NCBI RefSeq assembly: GCF_024189315.1
Contig: NZ_JAIZEO010000001.1
Coordinates: 1,364,001 to 1,428,000, forward strand
DNA length: 64,000 nt
Reading direction: 5' to 3'
DNA from: Halobacillus sp. A5
GTDB taxonomy: Bacteria; Bacillota; Bacilli; Bacillales; Halobacillaceae
Shown here: piece after piece, positions 25,439-33,819 of the stretch
Layout: each line of letters opens with the position of its first letter
Position numbering within the stretch: position 1 is the stretch's first letter
The notes under the pieces: generated by a model
The model's input: only the letters and a program-made list of their open reading frames with translations
What the model was told of the DNA's origin: nothing
The model's database searches: none
Position numbers and translations under genes: made by a program

Positions 25439-26059
25439 ATGAAAATTGCAATTTTCGGGGGTACCGGCAGGGTCGGTTCAATGGTAACTAACCTCTGCTT
25501 AAAGGAAGGATACGAAGTATATGCATTAGTTAGAAGTTACGAAAAAGCAAAAAGTCTGATACCAGGCGCCCATCATATTAACGGGGAAGCATCAGACCCT
25601 GTCTCCATTGAAAAGACGTTAAAAGACTGTGATCTCGTGTTTAGTGCGTTAAACACAGACAAGACAGACACCCTGTCAGCAGCCACTCCTCTTATCATAC
25701 AAGGGATGCTGAACCACGGAATAAACAGAATTATTACTATCGGGACCGCAGGCATTCTTAACAGTCGTTTGGAAAAAGGGAAATACCGGTTCCAATCTAA
25801 GGAGTCAAAGCGTCGATCCACATTTGCAGCGGAAGAACATGAAAAAGCTTATCAGGCTTTAAATGAAAGTACGCTGGACTGGGTGATTATCTGCCCCACC
25901 TATTTGCCGGAAGGAGGGTCAGAAGGCGGAGTTCGATATGAGGTGAACCAGCTTCCTGAAGATGGAAAAAGAATATCAGTTACCGATACAGCTGCCTTTT
26001 CTTTAAACGTAATTAAATCAGGCACATTTCATCAGACAAGAATAGGTATCTGTTATTAA
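25439..26059 (+). CDS. NAD(P)-binding Rossmann protein, NmrA/YwnB-like
   Basis: A 206-residue atypical short-chain dehydrogenase fold. The N-terminal nucleotide site GGTGRVGSMVTNLC is preceded by MKIAIF, and a central TIGTAGIL follows, but no YxxxK catalytic pair is evident. Small NmrA/YwnB/Ycf39-like proteins act as NAD(P)H-dependent reductases or redox-sensing proteins. Ribosome site AGGAG, own terminator. Function uncertain. Confidence 0.8.
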   Translation: MKIAIFGGTGRVGSMVTNLCLKEGYEVYALVRSYEKAKSLIPGAHHINGEASDPVSIEKTLKDCDLVFSALNTDKTDTLSAATPLIIQGMLNHGINRIITIGTAGILNSRLEKGKYRFQSKESKRRSTFAAEEHEKAYQALNESTLDWVIICPTYLPEGGSEGGVRYEVNQLPEDGKRISVTDTAAFSLNVIKSGTFHQTRIGICY

Positions 26060-26077
26060 TAAAATACCAGAATACAC

Positions 26078-26111
26078 AAAAACAGCCTTCTGAGAAAGGA
26101 AGGCTGTTTCC
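26078..26111. terminator. Bidirectional terminator between convergent genes
   Basis: AAACAGCCTT/AAGGCTGTTT with a ten-base loop. Confidence 0.85.
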
Positions 26112-26113
26112 AA

Positions 26114-26956
26114 TTATTCAGCGTGAAACCCGAAAAACTCTTCCAGGGTCCCACCCGTTTCATGTATATCTGTAGATAAATCTTCTCCAACATACCTCAA
26201 ATGCCATGGTTCATATTCATACCCTGTAATATCAGACGTTCCTTCTAAGTACCGAATGACAAATCCATATTCATGAGCATGTTCAGCAAGCCACTCTCCT
26301 TCTTCTGTATCAATAAAGGATTGCTCCAGCTTATATTCCATTTCAGGCGTAGTGACATCCATAGCCAGTCCCGTTTGATGTTCACTAGTACCAGGACGTG
26401 CCGAGAATTTGTCCGCTTCTTCCTGGCCTCTTTCTGCTACATTGTTATCGTATATCTGTTTTTGAGTATCGTATGAACGATAACCGGAAGTAGCATACAA
26501 CTCCATCCCTTCTTCATCCGCGGCTGCAAATAAGTTTTCCAAAGCTTCAGCGGCCTGAGGCTGCATGTACTTTTTTGGAAGATCTTCTTCAAAAGGAAAT
26601 CGAACATCAGGCGTTACTAAATCTTCAGGCTCGTAACCTTCAGGAAGCTTACGGCTCTTATTTACAACAACCTCTTTAATATCAGGCTCTTCAATAACAG
26701 TAAGTCCATCTTCATCAACTTTCTCTTCCAGCTCATCAGCGTAAGCTTCTGGATTTGCATCTTCATGTTGTTCTTCAGATTCTTCTTCGTTGTTCTCATC
26801 TTCCTCTTCTTCACTAGTTCCATTTCCTTCTCCATCCTGCTCTTCTTCAGCAGGCGGCTCTTCCGAGGGTTCTGACTGATTCGTCCATTCATCGAGCGAA
26901 CAAGCAGTTAACGTTAGACTTAGTGAAAGAATAAGAATTGCCGGCTTAATTCTCAT
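26114..26956 (-). CDS. D-alanyl-D-alanine carboxypeptidase lipoprotein, M15B/VanY family
   Basis: Wall-trimming zinc peptidase anchored outside the membrane. The 280-residue protein has a lipobox (SLTLTAC), then about 45 residues that are nearly all Glu, Asp, Ser and Asn, and a C-terminal M15 domain. Motifs include TSGYRSYDTQ, SEHQTGLAMDV (zinc His and Asp) and EPWHLRYVG (zinc His). This matches the YodJ/LdcB type that removes terminal D-Ala from peptides. ATG 26956 follows an in-frame GTG. The acidic linker fits a halophilic cell surface. Confidence 0.9.
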   Translation of the reverse strand: MRIKPAILILSLSLTLTACSLDEWTNQSEPSEEPPAEEEQDGEGNGTSEEEEDENNEEESEEQHEDANPEAYADELEEKVDEDGLTVIEEPDIKEVVVNKSRKLPEGYEPEDLVTPDVRFPFEEDLPKKYMQPQAAEALENLFAAADEEGMELYATSGYRSYDTQKQIYDNNVAERGQEEADKFSARPGTSEHQTGLAMDVTTPEMEYKLEQSFIDTEEGEWLAEHAHEYGFVIRYLEGTSDITGYEYEPWHLRYVGEDLSTDIHETGGTLEEFFGFHAE

Positions 26957-27033
26957 CACTTAAAACCTTCCCACATAAAAAATATTCTCCACCACTATAA
27001 CATTGTTCTAAAGACCCTGCATAAAAAATTTCA

Positions 27034-27063
27034 AAAAAAGTGCCACTCAAAAGAGAGGCACTT
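27034..27063 (-). terminator. Terminator after the IDEAL-like gene
   Basis: On the minus strand AAGTGCC/GGCACTT with inner CTC/GAG pairing, followed by seven Ts. Confidence 0.85.
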
Positions 27064-27073
27064 CCTACATTTA

Positions 27074-27313
27074 TTACCACGTATATGGCTGATATTTCAA
27101 GCTTAACCGCTCAAATTCTTTACGGTCGTTATTTTCAATAGCTGTATTAATTTCTTCGTCCAATCGTTCTTTATTAAACTGAAAACTTAATTCATCCAGA
27201 AAAAGCCTGGAGGCTAATTTAATTCCGAAGGACAATTCTCTTTTTGCAGTGATTTCTCGATTTCTAAATCCAGGGTCACGACGCAGCACGTATATTAGTT
27301 TTTGCTTTCTCAT
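27074..27313 (-). CDS. Small IDEAL-domain-like protein (79 aa)
   Basis: A basic 79-residue protein whose second half, LFLDELSFQFNKERLDEEIN followed by TAIENNDRKEFERLS, fits the IDEAL domain pattern of short Bacillaceae proteins (a leucine-rich helix, an Ile-Asp-x-Ala-like core, then D-x-x-x-F). The C-terminus is YQPYTW. Start ATG behind GGGGGTAA, own terminator. Function of IDEAL-only proteins is unknown; the assignment is moderate because the core reads INTAI. Confidence 0.6.
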   Translation of the reverse strand: MRKQKLIYVLRRDPGFRNREITAKRELSFGIKLASRLFLDELSFQFNKERLDEEINTAIENNDRKEFERLSLKYQPYTW

Positions 27314-27531
27314 GAGATTACCCCCTAATTGCTTTTTTTCATTATGAAGGATTTTACGACTTTTCGCAATAATATTCTGAATATTTAGTTATATAATTCC
27401 CGAAATTCTCAATTTTAAACCTCTATGACGGGATTTAGCTTGTCCAAAAAAATTTAGAAATTAACTATGCTGCCCGTCTATTTTTGAAAAGTAATGTGAG
27501 GAGCATCTCTATAAGATGAAGACTATTACCT

Positions 27532-27563
27532 AAAAAAGACCCCCATAAATTATGAGAGTCTTT
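27532..27563 (-). terminator. wrbA terminator
   Basis: On the minus strand AAAGACTCTCAT pairs with ATGGGGGTCTTT (G-U pairs included), followed by a T-run. Confidence 0.75.
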
Positions 27564-27569
27564 GAATGA

Positions 27570-28178
27570 TTAATTATTGACGATTTTCCCCGCTACTTCT
27601 ACTGTACGATTTACTTGATGACGGACAGCTTCTTCTATATCTTCCTTCATATTTCCTTCTCCATCTACACTAACACTTGTTCCGTAAGGATTTCCGCCCG
27701 CAGAGAAAATTGAATTATCAGAATAGCCTGGAGCAGCAATAATCGCTCCCCAGTGGAACATACTCGTATATAAGCTTAGAAGCGTCGCTTCCTGACCTCC
27801 ATGAGGGTTTTGTGCCGAAGTCATCGCACTGACTACTTTATTCACAAGTTTTCCCTGAGCCCACAGCCCGCCGGCTTGATCGATAAACTGTTTAGCCTGA
27901 GCAGGTACGGCACCAAATCTTGTCGGCACACTGAATAAAAATGCGTCTGCCCAATCCAGGTCATCCACCTGTGCTTCAGGAACTTTATCTTTTGTTGCTA
28001 AGTAATGTTCTTTCCAAGCAGGATTTTGTTCTATAGCTTCCATAGGAGCAAGTTCGGGAATCCGGACTAATTTCACCTCTGCCCCTGCCTTCTGAGCAGC
28101 ATTCTCAGCCCATTGAGCCATCTGATAGTTAGTACCGGTGGAACTGTAATAAATAATTGCCAGCTTTACATCTGTCAT
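27570..28178 (-). CDS. wrbA: NAD(P)H:quinone oxidoreductase, WrbA type
   Basis: A 202-residue flavodoxin-fold FMN enzyme reducing quinones by two electrons. FMN-binding segments are YYSSTGTNYQMAQW (phosphate loop), SVPTRFGAVPAQAKQF and the WrbA-specific insert before GTSVSVDGEGN. The region SAQNPHGGQEATLLSLYTSM is strongly conserved in WrbA. Monocistronic; ribosome site GGAGAG. Confidence 0.92.
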   Translation of the reverse strand: MTDVKLAIIYYSSTGTNYQMAQWAENAAQKAGAEVKLVRIPELAPMEAIEQNPAWKEHYLATKDKVPEAQVDDLDWADAFLFSVPTRFGAVPAQAKQFIDQAGGLWAQGKLVNKVVSAMTSAQNPHGGQEATLLSLYTSMFHWGAIIAAPGYSDNSIFSAGGNPYGTSVSVDGEGNMKEDIEEAVRHQVNRTVEVAGKIVNN

Positions 28179-28317
28179 TACTATTCCTCTCCTTTTTTGT
28201 ATGAGTTTAAGTCATCTTATTGTATCCCTTAGAAGATGACGTATTCACTATAAACTATACCCTGATCTCTTATATTTCAAACTTAAGAATCTTTATTTCG
28301 AGATAATACACATTCAA

Positions 28318-28342
28318 AAAAAAAAAGAACCATAAAGGTTCT
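28318..28342 (-). terminator. Terminator overlapping the stop of the following gene
   Basis: AGAACC/GGTTCT with a five-base loop, followed on the minus strand by more than ten Ts. Confidence 0.75.
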
Positions 28343-28556
28343 ACATCACAAGGTTTAAGTACGTTGGGTACGTCCAATAAGAATCCTGCCATCCCTGTTG
28401 GATCGCAAGTTCCTCAAACGACATCGCCTGGCTTCCATAATAATAAATGATTGCCTCTTCTACTGATTGCTGATCGGGGTTGTAAGTGAGGTTTAACGTC
28501 TTTGAGAATTTCATTCCTTTGACATAACCTTCAACAATAATCTTTTCCTGAATCAT
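28341..28556 (-). CDS. Hypothetical protein (71 aa)
   Basis: A 71-residue soluble protein beginning MIQEKIIVEGYVKGMKFSKT and ending with an aromatic stretch QDSYWTYPTYLNLVM. ATG is preceded by GAGGGGAG and a terminator overlaps the stop codon, so expression is likely. Alternating hydrophobic residues in the first 40 positions suggest a beta sheet. No family recognised. Confidence 0.6.
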   Translation of the reverse strand: MIQEKIIVEGYVKGMKFSKTLNLTYNPDQQSVEEAIIYYYGSQAMSFEELAIQQGWQDSYWTYPTYLNLVM

Positions 28557-28776
28557 AAAAACTCCCCTCTCTGGTCAATATATATATAAAAATTAACACT
28601 TATTGAATATGTACCCAAACTTTGTCTTTTATAATCCTCCTGAGTTGACTTCATGCAAAGAATCTTACCTGCTACAAGGGATGTGCATGGAGGTAGCTTT
28701 TTTTCTCTAGACTCACACAGGTGCATTCTGATAAGCTTAACCATGCTTTTAAGTTACCGGAGTGGAGGCCACATTT

Positions 28777-29646
28777 ATGGGCGAATATGAAAACTTAAAA
28801 AAAGGGGAACGCGGGGCCTGGGTAAGCATTATAGCTTATTTAATTCTAGCCACTGCCAAGCTTATAATTGCTTCGATTGGTGGTTCAGAAGCACTCAGGG
28901 CAGATGGTTTAAACAATACCACGGACGTTATTGCCTCAGTTGCCGTGCTCATCGGTTTAAAAATATCAAGAAAGCCTCCAGACAAAGATCATCATTATGG
29001 ACACTTTCGCGCAGAAACGATTGCTTCTCTAATCGCCGCCTTCATTATGATGACGGTAGGTATTGAGGTAATCGTCGGTACTTTACAGGATATAATCCAG
29101 AGGAACACTAATGAACCAGCCATGTTAACCGCATGGACAGCACTTACCGCAGCCGCTGTTATGTATGGAGTATACCGATACAACTTACAGTTATCGAAGA
29201 AAGTGAACAGTAATGCCCTATATGCAGCAGCCCAGGACAACCGTTCTGACGCACTAGTCAGTATCGGAGCCGCAATCGGAATTTTCGGCGCTCAGTTTGG
29301 AGCATTCTGGCTTGATCCTTTAGCTGGCTTAATCGTAGGCTTTATTATATGTAAAACGGCCTGGGATATCTTTAGAGACTCCACCCACAGGCTTACTGAC
29401 GGATTTGATGAAAAAGAAATCGAGGAAATCCGTGAACTAATTGAGTCTCATCCGGAAGTCTGGTCAGTTAGAGATGTAAAAGGGAGAATGCAGGGAAATC
29501 AAACGTTAGTTGAAGCTACCATACACGTGAATCATAGCCTCACGATCGAGGAAGGTCATAATATTACAGACGAATTAGAATCCATGCTCGAGAAGAGATT
29601 AAGCATTTACTATGCTCACATTCATATAGAGCCCTATCCGAAATAA
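28777..29646 (+). CDS. mneP: Cation diffusion facilitator, MneP-like manganese exporter
   Basis: A 289-residue CDF exporter with six helices and a C-terminal cytoplasmic metal-binding domain (about 205-289). Helix 2 reads ALRADGLNNTTDVIASVAVL, the Asp-Asn-Asp site of the MneP (YdfM) manganese group, followed by the loop KPPDKDHHYGHFRAET. In B. subtilis MneP expels excess Mn(II) under MntR control; no MntR box or yybP-type riboswitch was seen here. ATG 28777 behind GTGGAGG is preferred over the in-frame GTG at 28762. Confidence 0.85.
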   Translation: MGEYENLKKGERGAWVSIIAYLILATAKLIIASIGGSEALRADGLNNTTDVIASVAVLIGLKISRKPPDKDHHYGHFRAETIASLIAAFIMMTVGIEVIVGTLQDIIQRNTNEPAMLTAWTALTAAAVMYGVYRYNLQLSKKVNSNALYAAAQDNRSDALVSIGAAIGIFGAQFGAFWLDPLAGLIVGFIICKTAWDIFRDSTHRLTDGFDEKEIEEIRELIESHPEVWSVRDVKGRMQGNQTLVEATIHVNHSLTIEEGHNITDELESMLEKRLSIYYAHIHIEPYPK

Positions 29647-29765
29647 CAGCTGGGACAAAACAACTAGTGTCATCTAATAAGCATCTATCATTTTCACAAT
29701 GCAGCGCAGTCAACAATTTCCTGTGAGGCTGACATCATGCCCGCTAAAAAAACTTCTGACTATAG

Positions 29766-29804
29766 AAAGACCCGGACGAATTCCAAAGAATTGTCCGGGT
29801 CTTT
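29766..29804. terminator. Strong bidirectional terminator
   Basis: AAAGACCCGGAC/GTCCGGGTCTTT extended by AATT pairing near the loop. Confidence 0.9.
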
Positions 29805-29839
29805 CCTGGATTAATATCGCTTTGTCCCTGCCGCCTTCA

Positions 29840-30370
29840 TTAAAGTTTTTCAAGAAGATCATTCATATCCTCCCATCCAAAGGCAGTCTCTTCATAAGTC
29901 CCCTGTCCAATTGTTACTTCTTCTGCTTCTACCTGCTTTGCTCCTAAGTTTTTATAAAATTGAGCCGAGGGATTCCTTGTTAAAACCCATACAAGCAGAG
30001 AACGACAGCCTTCTTCATACATAGCTGCAGCAAAAGTTTTTAGAAGTAACCGGCCGTACCCGATGCGCTGGTAATCCTTTAACAAGTAAATGGCATAAAT
30101 TTCTCCATCATAACTGTAATTTTTCGTTCGTTCTTTTCCCCCTGAAACAAAGCCCACGACATCGTTATATTCATTCTCTATTACATATGCAATCTGCCCG
30201 TTCACCGGCGACTTTAAAATGGTTTCCCATAATGCGATGCGGTTTTCTAAAGTGATATTACTCAAATCCTGTTCATCGATTAAATCTCTATATGTAGCTT
30301 TCCATGTTTGGATATGAATATTGGCAATCTGTTCAGCATCTTCAAACTGGGCAAGTCTGACTTGAGGCAT
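29840..30370 (-). CDS. GNAT-family N-acetyltransferase
   Basis: A 176-residue acetyl-CoA-dependent acetyltransferase. The acetyl-CoA loop is visible as LKDYQRIGYGRLLLKTF (motif A, R/Q-x-x-G-x-G), preceded by GEIYAIYLL and followed by LLVWVLTRNPSAQFYKNLGA (motif B). The acceptor is unknown. Ribosome site AAAGGAGAA. Single gene. Confidence 0.88.
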   Translation of the reverse strand: MPQVRLAQFEDAEQIANIHIQTWKATYRDLIDEQDLSNITLENRIALWETILKSPVNGQIAYVIENEYNDVVGFVSGGKERTKNYSYDGEIYAIYLLKDYQRIGYGRLLLKTFAAAMYEEGCRSLLVWVLTRNPSAQFYKNLGAKQVEAEEVTIGQGTYEETAFGWEDMNDLLEKL

Positions 30371-30412
30371 ATTAAATTCTCCTTTTTTACCTTGTTAATA
30401 GTTTTATTTTAG

Positions 30413-30449
30413 CAAAAAAAAAGGCATCACGCTTGTGACACCCCTTTTC
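30413..30449 (-). terminator. Terminator after the Gly/Pro-rich protein gene
   Basis: On the minus strand GTGTCAC-AAGC-GTGATGCC with outer A/T pairing, followed by a long T-run. Confidence 0.75.
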
Positions 30450-30462
30450 TAAAGTTTCTTTA

Positions 30463-30909
30463 TTAGAAACACTGGAAACTGGCGATCCGGCGAGTATCTA
30501 TCCCAAAGTAATCCCACCGCCGTCTATTAGGCCGCCATCTGTACCCTGCCACAGACTCTCTGCCTATAAATACAGGATAGAACCAAAAACGCCGCCCATT
30601 GTTTAACCGCACCCACGTATAACGATACAAGCATCCATATAACGAACCTGGATCAACTGCATACAATCCGGGACCCTCACCTGAAGGCGGAGGGCTTGGA
30701 GGAGGCGGAATCTGTCCACCTGCGAATGGCGGACCTTGAGGAGGCTGCTGAGGACCTCCGCCATAAGGAGGGAAGCCTCCTGGGCCGCCCGGACCACCGG
30801 GACCTGCAGGACCTCCAGGACTAAATTGACCGCCAGGACCCATACCACCCTCTCCCGGACCTAATCCAGGGTATTGCTGCCCTCCAGGAAATCCATTTTG
30901 TCTATGCAT
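30463..30909 (-). CDS. Collagen-like Gly/Pro-rich protein with a basic-aromatic C-terminal domain
   Basis: A 148-residue protein. Residues about 8-85 are low-complexity Gly/Pro with several GPG and GGP triplets resembling collagen-like spore surface proteins, plus PPPPSPPP. The last 60 residues form a distinct unit rich in Arg, Trp, Tyr and Phe (YRYTWVRLNNGRRFWFYPVF, then YRWRPNRRRWDYFGID) ending in Cys-Phe. No signal peptide. Ribosome site and terminator are present. A spore coat or surface role is plausible but unproven. Confidence 0.7.
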   Translation of the reverse strand: MHRQNGFPGGQQYPGLGPGEGGMGPGGQFSPGGPAGPGGPGGPGGFPPYGGGPQQPPQGPPFAGGQIPPPPSPPPSGEGPGLYAVDPGSLYGCLYRYTWVRLNNGRRFWFYPVFIGRESVAGYRWRPNRRRWDYFGIDTRRIASFQCF

Positions 30910-30968
30910 AACGTTTCATCCCTTCATGGAGTTTCTTTATAAGTTATGCGTAAACATGATCGGCGTGC

Positions 30969-31262
30969 TTAAAAAGTCATAAGAAAGACGGAAGCAATGG
31001 CCCCCAGCACCACAACAATTATATTTAAATTTAACCATGCCAGAGCCCCTGCTACTAAAGCAGCTGTAATCCCAACCTGCGGTGCCTCTGGTTTAACAGA
31101 AAGAATCCCCGGAAAGATGAGGGCACCTAAAGCAGCATAAGGAATAGCATTCAACCAGCGGTCTATCCATCTTGGAAAACTGATAAGATCCACGATAAAT
31201 GCTGGCAGAAATCGAGGAACTGCAGTGACAACAGCCATTCCAATGATCATCCAAACAATCAT
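30969..31262 (-). CDS. azlD: Branched-chain amino acid exporter subunit AzlD
   Basis: A 97-residue, four-helix protein that forms the small subunit of AzlCD, an exporter of branched-chain amino acids (resistance to azaleucine). The helix starting MIVWMIIGMAVVTAVPRFLP and the motif LNAIPYAALGALIFPGIL are typical. Its ATG overlaps the azlC stop (ATGA), so the two are coupled. Confidence 0.9.
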   Translation of the reverse strand: MIVWMIIGMAVVTAVPRFLPAFIVDLISFPRWIDRWLNAIPYAALGALIFPGILSVKPEAPQVGITAALVAGALAWLNLNIIVVVLGAIASVFLMTF

Positions 31263-31984
31263 ATGTCATCCTCTAGAATCCATATACCGCTAAGGCCGCC
31301 GATCAGAGTACCTAATACGATGGCCCAGCCTTGACTCATTCCCCAGAGCTGAAAAAGGTAATTAATAATCATAGCAAATAAGGCAATAAAAGCGATTCTG
31401 AAATGTTTTTTCACAGATGGAATTAGAAGACCAATAAACATAGCGTATAAAGCTACTCCCATACTTTCTCTTAAACGGGGAGGAATCACATCACCTAAGA
31501 CTCCACCTAAGAAAGAACCTCCCACCCACGACAAATATGCAGTGAGCATTAACGAAGCGTAAAACCAAGCTCCAAATTCTTCATTCGCCTCCCGTTTATG
31601 TAAAGAAGACATTGTAAACGTCTCATCTGTTAAACCAAGGGATAACGGAACTTTTGCTCTTAGGGTAATCGACCTTATACGATTCATAAAGGACAGGCTC
31701 ATCACAAAGTGACGGAAGTTTAATACAAAGGTAGCGATAATAATTTCTACAGCTCCTGTTCCGGCAGCCACCATACTCACCGCTAAGAATTGGGCCGCCC
31801 CTGCGAAGACAAGAACGCTCATTAACGTAAGTTCGGCGTTCGTCATACCCGATTGTCCCGCCAGTACCCCATACGTCAGCGCAACGGGGATGTATCCAAG
31901 CATAATAGGGAATCCAGCTATTACGCCTTTTCGCACCATATCCAGCCGAGTATAAGAAGGCATTTCAACAGCTTGTGAATTCAT
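31259..31984 (-). CDS. azlC: Branched-chain amino acid exporter subunit AzlC
   Basis: A 241-residue membrane protein, the large subunit of AzlCD. Conserved stretches are GIMLGYIPVALTYGVLAGQSG-like FPIMLGYIPVALTYG, SVLVFAGAAQFLAVSMV, NFRHFVMSLSF and GLTDETFTMSSL. Five or six helices are evident. Start ATG behind AAAGGAGAGGTG. Overlaps azlD by 4 nt in an operon of two. Confidence 0.93.
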   Translation of the reverse strand: MNSQAVEMPSYTRLDMVRKGVIAGFPIMLGYIPVALTYGVLAGQSGMTNAELTLMSVLVFAGAAQFLAVSMVAAGTGAVEIIIATFVLNFRHFVMSLSFMNRIRSITLRAKVPLSLGLTDETFTMSSLHKREANEEFGAWFYASLMLTAYLSWVGGSFLGGVLGDVIPPRLRESMGVALYAMFIGLLIPSVKKHFRIAFIALFAMIINYLFQLWGMSQGWAIVLGTLIGGLSGIWILEDDI

Positions 31985-32179
31985 CGTACACCTCTCCTTT
32001 CTTCAAATTTCCACTATTATACCCGATTCAAATTAGATTGAAAACGCATTGACATCCATGAGGTTCTGTTTTACTATTTGTTAGTGACACTTCAGCACGC
32101 AAAAGCGTTCAAGCAAAAAAGACCACTTTAATAAAATTGAAAGACTTCCCGCCATTAATCAGGGAATAGTGATAGAGTG

Positions 32180-32212
32180 GAGCTTTGTCCCAAATCACCT
32201 GGGACGAGGCTC
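32180..32212 (+). promoter_or_regulatory. Hairpin in the nhaC leader
   Basis: GAGCTTTGTCCCA (32180-32192) pairs with TGGGACGAGGCTC (32200-32212) with two G-U wobbles and a seven-base loop, followed by TTTATTAT, 26 bases before the start codon. It resembles a weak terminator placed as an attenuator. The region upstream (31985-32168) holds no gene. Confidence 0.45.
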
Positions 32213-32237
32213 TTTATTATGTTTAGGAGGAATTATT

Positions 32238-33611
32238 ATGTTTCATTTAAGTCCAAAACACCTGCCGGGAGCAGGAGAATCAATATCTTTACTTTTGTTA
32301 ATTATGACGATAACCAGTTATTTTATTATCGGGCTGGAAACCGTTCCACATATTCCACTTCTACTTGGTATCTTAATAATGATTACCTACGGGACGGTTC
32401 GGAAGTTCACATTTTCTACTTTACAATACGGTATGACTCAAGGTGCTCACACAGGATTAGGGGCAGTGCTGCTATTCTTCCTTATCGGAATACTAATATC
32501 AAGCTGGATGGCCAGCGGAACCATTCCAGTTCTTATGTATTCAGCCTTCACATTAACTGAAGGTCCATGGTTCTTCGCTGTTTCATTTGCTATTACATCC
32601 CTCGTCGGCGTTGCTTTAGGAAGCTCATTTACGACTGCTGCTACCGTAGGAGTAGCACTTATGGGGGCAGCTGCTTCTGCGGGCTTCTCCCTGGCCGTAA
32701 CAGCCGGGGCAGTTGTTTCCGGATCTTTCTTCGGAGATAAGATGTCTCCTTTGTCGGATACAACCAATCTTTCTTCAACAGTCGTGAATGTTGACTTATT
32801 TGAGCATATAAAGAATATGGCTTGGACCACAATTCCGGCGTTCATCATCAGCTTTATCGGTTTTGGAATTATGTCGCCTTCCACATCAGGACAGAGTGAG
32901 GAGCTGGCTGTACTTCAAAGAGAGCTTGAAGCTACTCAGTTGATTCATTGGAGTTCATGGATTCCGCTCATTGTGCTGGCAGGACTTACTTTAGACAGGA
33001 AACCTGCGTTCATTTCTCTGGCCTTAACAAGTGTCACTGCCACAGTCATTGCTGGTATTCGAGGTGTTCTCACATGGCCGGAACTTTGGAATTCCTGGTT
33101 TAATGGGTTTACCAGGGACTTCAACCATGAAATGGTCAATGAACTGTTATCAAACGGGGGGATAAACGAGATGCTCTTTACAATTTCTCTTGTGCTTCTC
33201 GCTTTAGCTTTAGGAGGATTATTTTTTGTCACGGGTTTGATCCCCTCCATTTTAAAACAGGTTCAGCATGCGTTAACTTCTGCCCGTTCAGTTGTTCTTT
33301 CTACCGCATTGACGGCTATAGGGATCAATATAGCTATTGGTGAGCAATATTTATCGATTCTCTTAACAGGAGAAGCTTATCAGGATTTTTATGAAAAAGC
33401 CCATTTGGCCCGTAAAAATTTATCGCGTACATTAGAAGATGCAGGAACGGTGATTAACCCGCTCGTTCCATGGAGCGTTTGTGGTGTTTTTCTGGCTGAT
33501 GTCTTAGATATAGCTGTGATCGATTATCTGCCATTCGCATTTTTCTGCCTCTTATGTCCTCTGTTAACCATACTATATGGATTGACAGGGAAAACATTAA
33601 CAAAAGCGTGA
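32238..33611 (+). CDS. nhaC: Na+/H+ antiporter, NhaC family
   Basis: A 457-residue, 11-12-helix membrane antiporter expected to expel Na+ in exchange for protons. The family hallmark FFGDKMSPLSDTTNLSST is present, as is the preceding helix GSSFTTAATVGVALMGAA. The C-terminal helix pair around EDAGTVINPLVPWSVCGVFL is also typical. The frame is open 23 codons further up, but ATG 32238 follows TTTAGGAGGAA perfectly. Sits alone behind a leader hairpin. Confidence 0.92.
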   Translation: MFHLSPKHLPGAGESISLLLLIMTITSYFIIGLETVPHIPLLLGILIMITYGTVRKFTFSTLQYGMTQGAHTGLGAVLLFFLIGILISSWMASGTIPVLMYSAFTLTEGPWFFAVSFAITSLVGVALGSSFTTAATVGVALMGAAASAGFSLAVTAGAVVSGSFFGDKMSPLSDTTNLSSTVVNVDLFEHIKNMAWTTIPAFIISFIGFGIMSPSTSGQSEELAVLQRELEATQLIHWSSWIPLIVLAGLTLDRKPAFISLALTSVTATVIAGIRGVLTWPELWNSWFNGFTRDFNHEMVNELLSNGGINEMLFTISLVLLALALGGLFFVTGLIPSILKQVQHALTSARSVVLSTALTAIGINIAIGEQYLSILLTGEAYQDFYEKAHLARKNLSRTLEDAGTVINPLVPWSVCGVFLADVLDIAVIDYLPFAFFCLLCPLLTILYGLTGKTLTKA

Positions 33612-33705
33612 TCATAAAACAAAACCGGATATAGTTCCGCTGGTCCGGGACAAGACAATAATTGTCAACTGAAAAGACGAAGAGAGACTAATTCTTTTTC
33701 ATTCT

Positions 33706-33750
33706 CCCGGCAGCAGCCCTTTTTCTGCCTTAACTGAATGCCGGGTTTTC
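33706..33750 (+). terminator. nhaC terminator
   Basis: CCCGGCA (33706-33712) with TGCCGGG (33739-33745), a 26-base interior and TTTTC after it. The 90 bases between the gene and this hairpin contain nothing else recognisable. Confidence 0.65.
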
Positions 33751-33819
33751 TTTATTCATTCTACTGCTGCGAATAGAACAAAGCCTCCCCATCCAAACTA
33801 TTGAAAAGGAGTGAAGAAA

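Noticed and set aside
28560-28776. Possible Mn-sensing riboswitch before the mneP-like gene
   Set aside because: The conserved yybP-ykoY sequence elements could not be found; only an imperfect GCTAC/GGTAGC hairpin with a T-run near 28672-28706 is present.
30463-30909. Frame artefact caused by GC-rich Gly/Pro coding
   Set aside because: Rejected as an artefact: a proper start, a terminator and a non-repetitive C-terminal domain support a real gene, so it is kept as a CDS; the overlapping 81-codon frame at 30603-30848 is the shadow.
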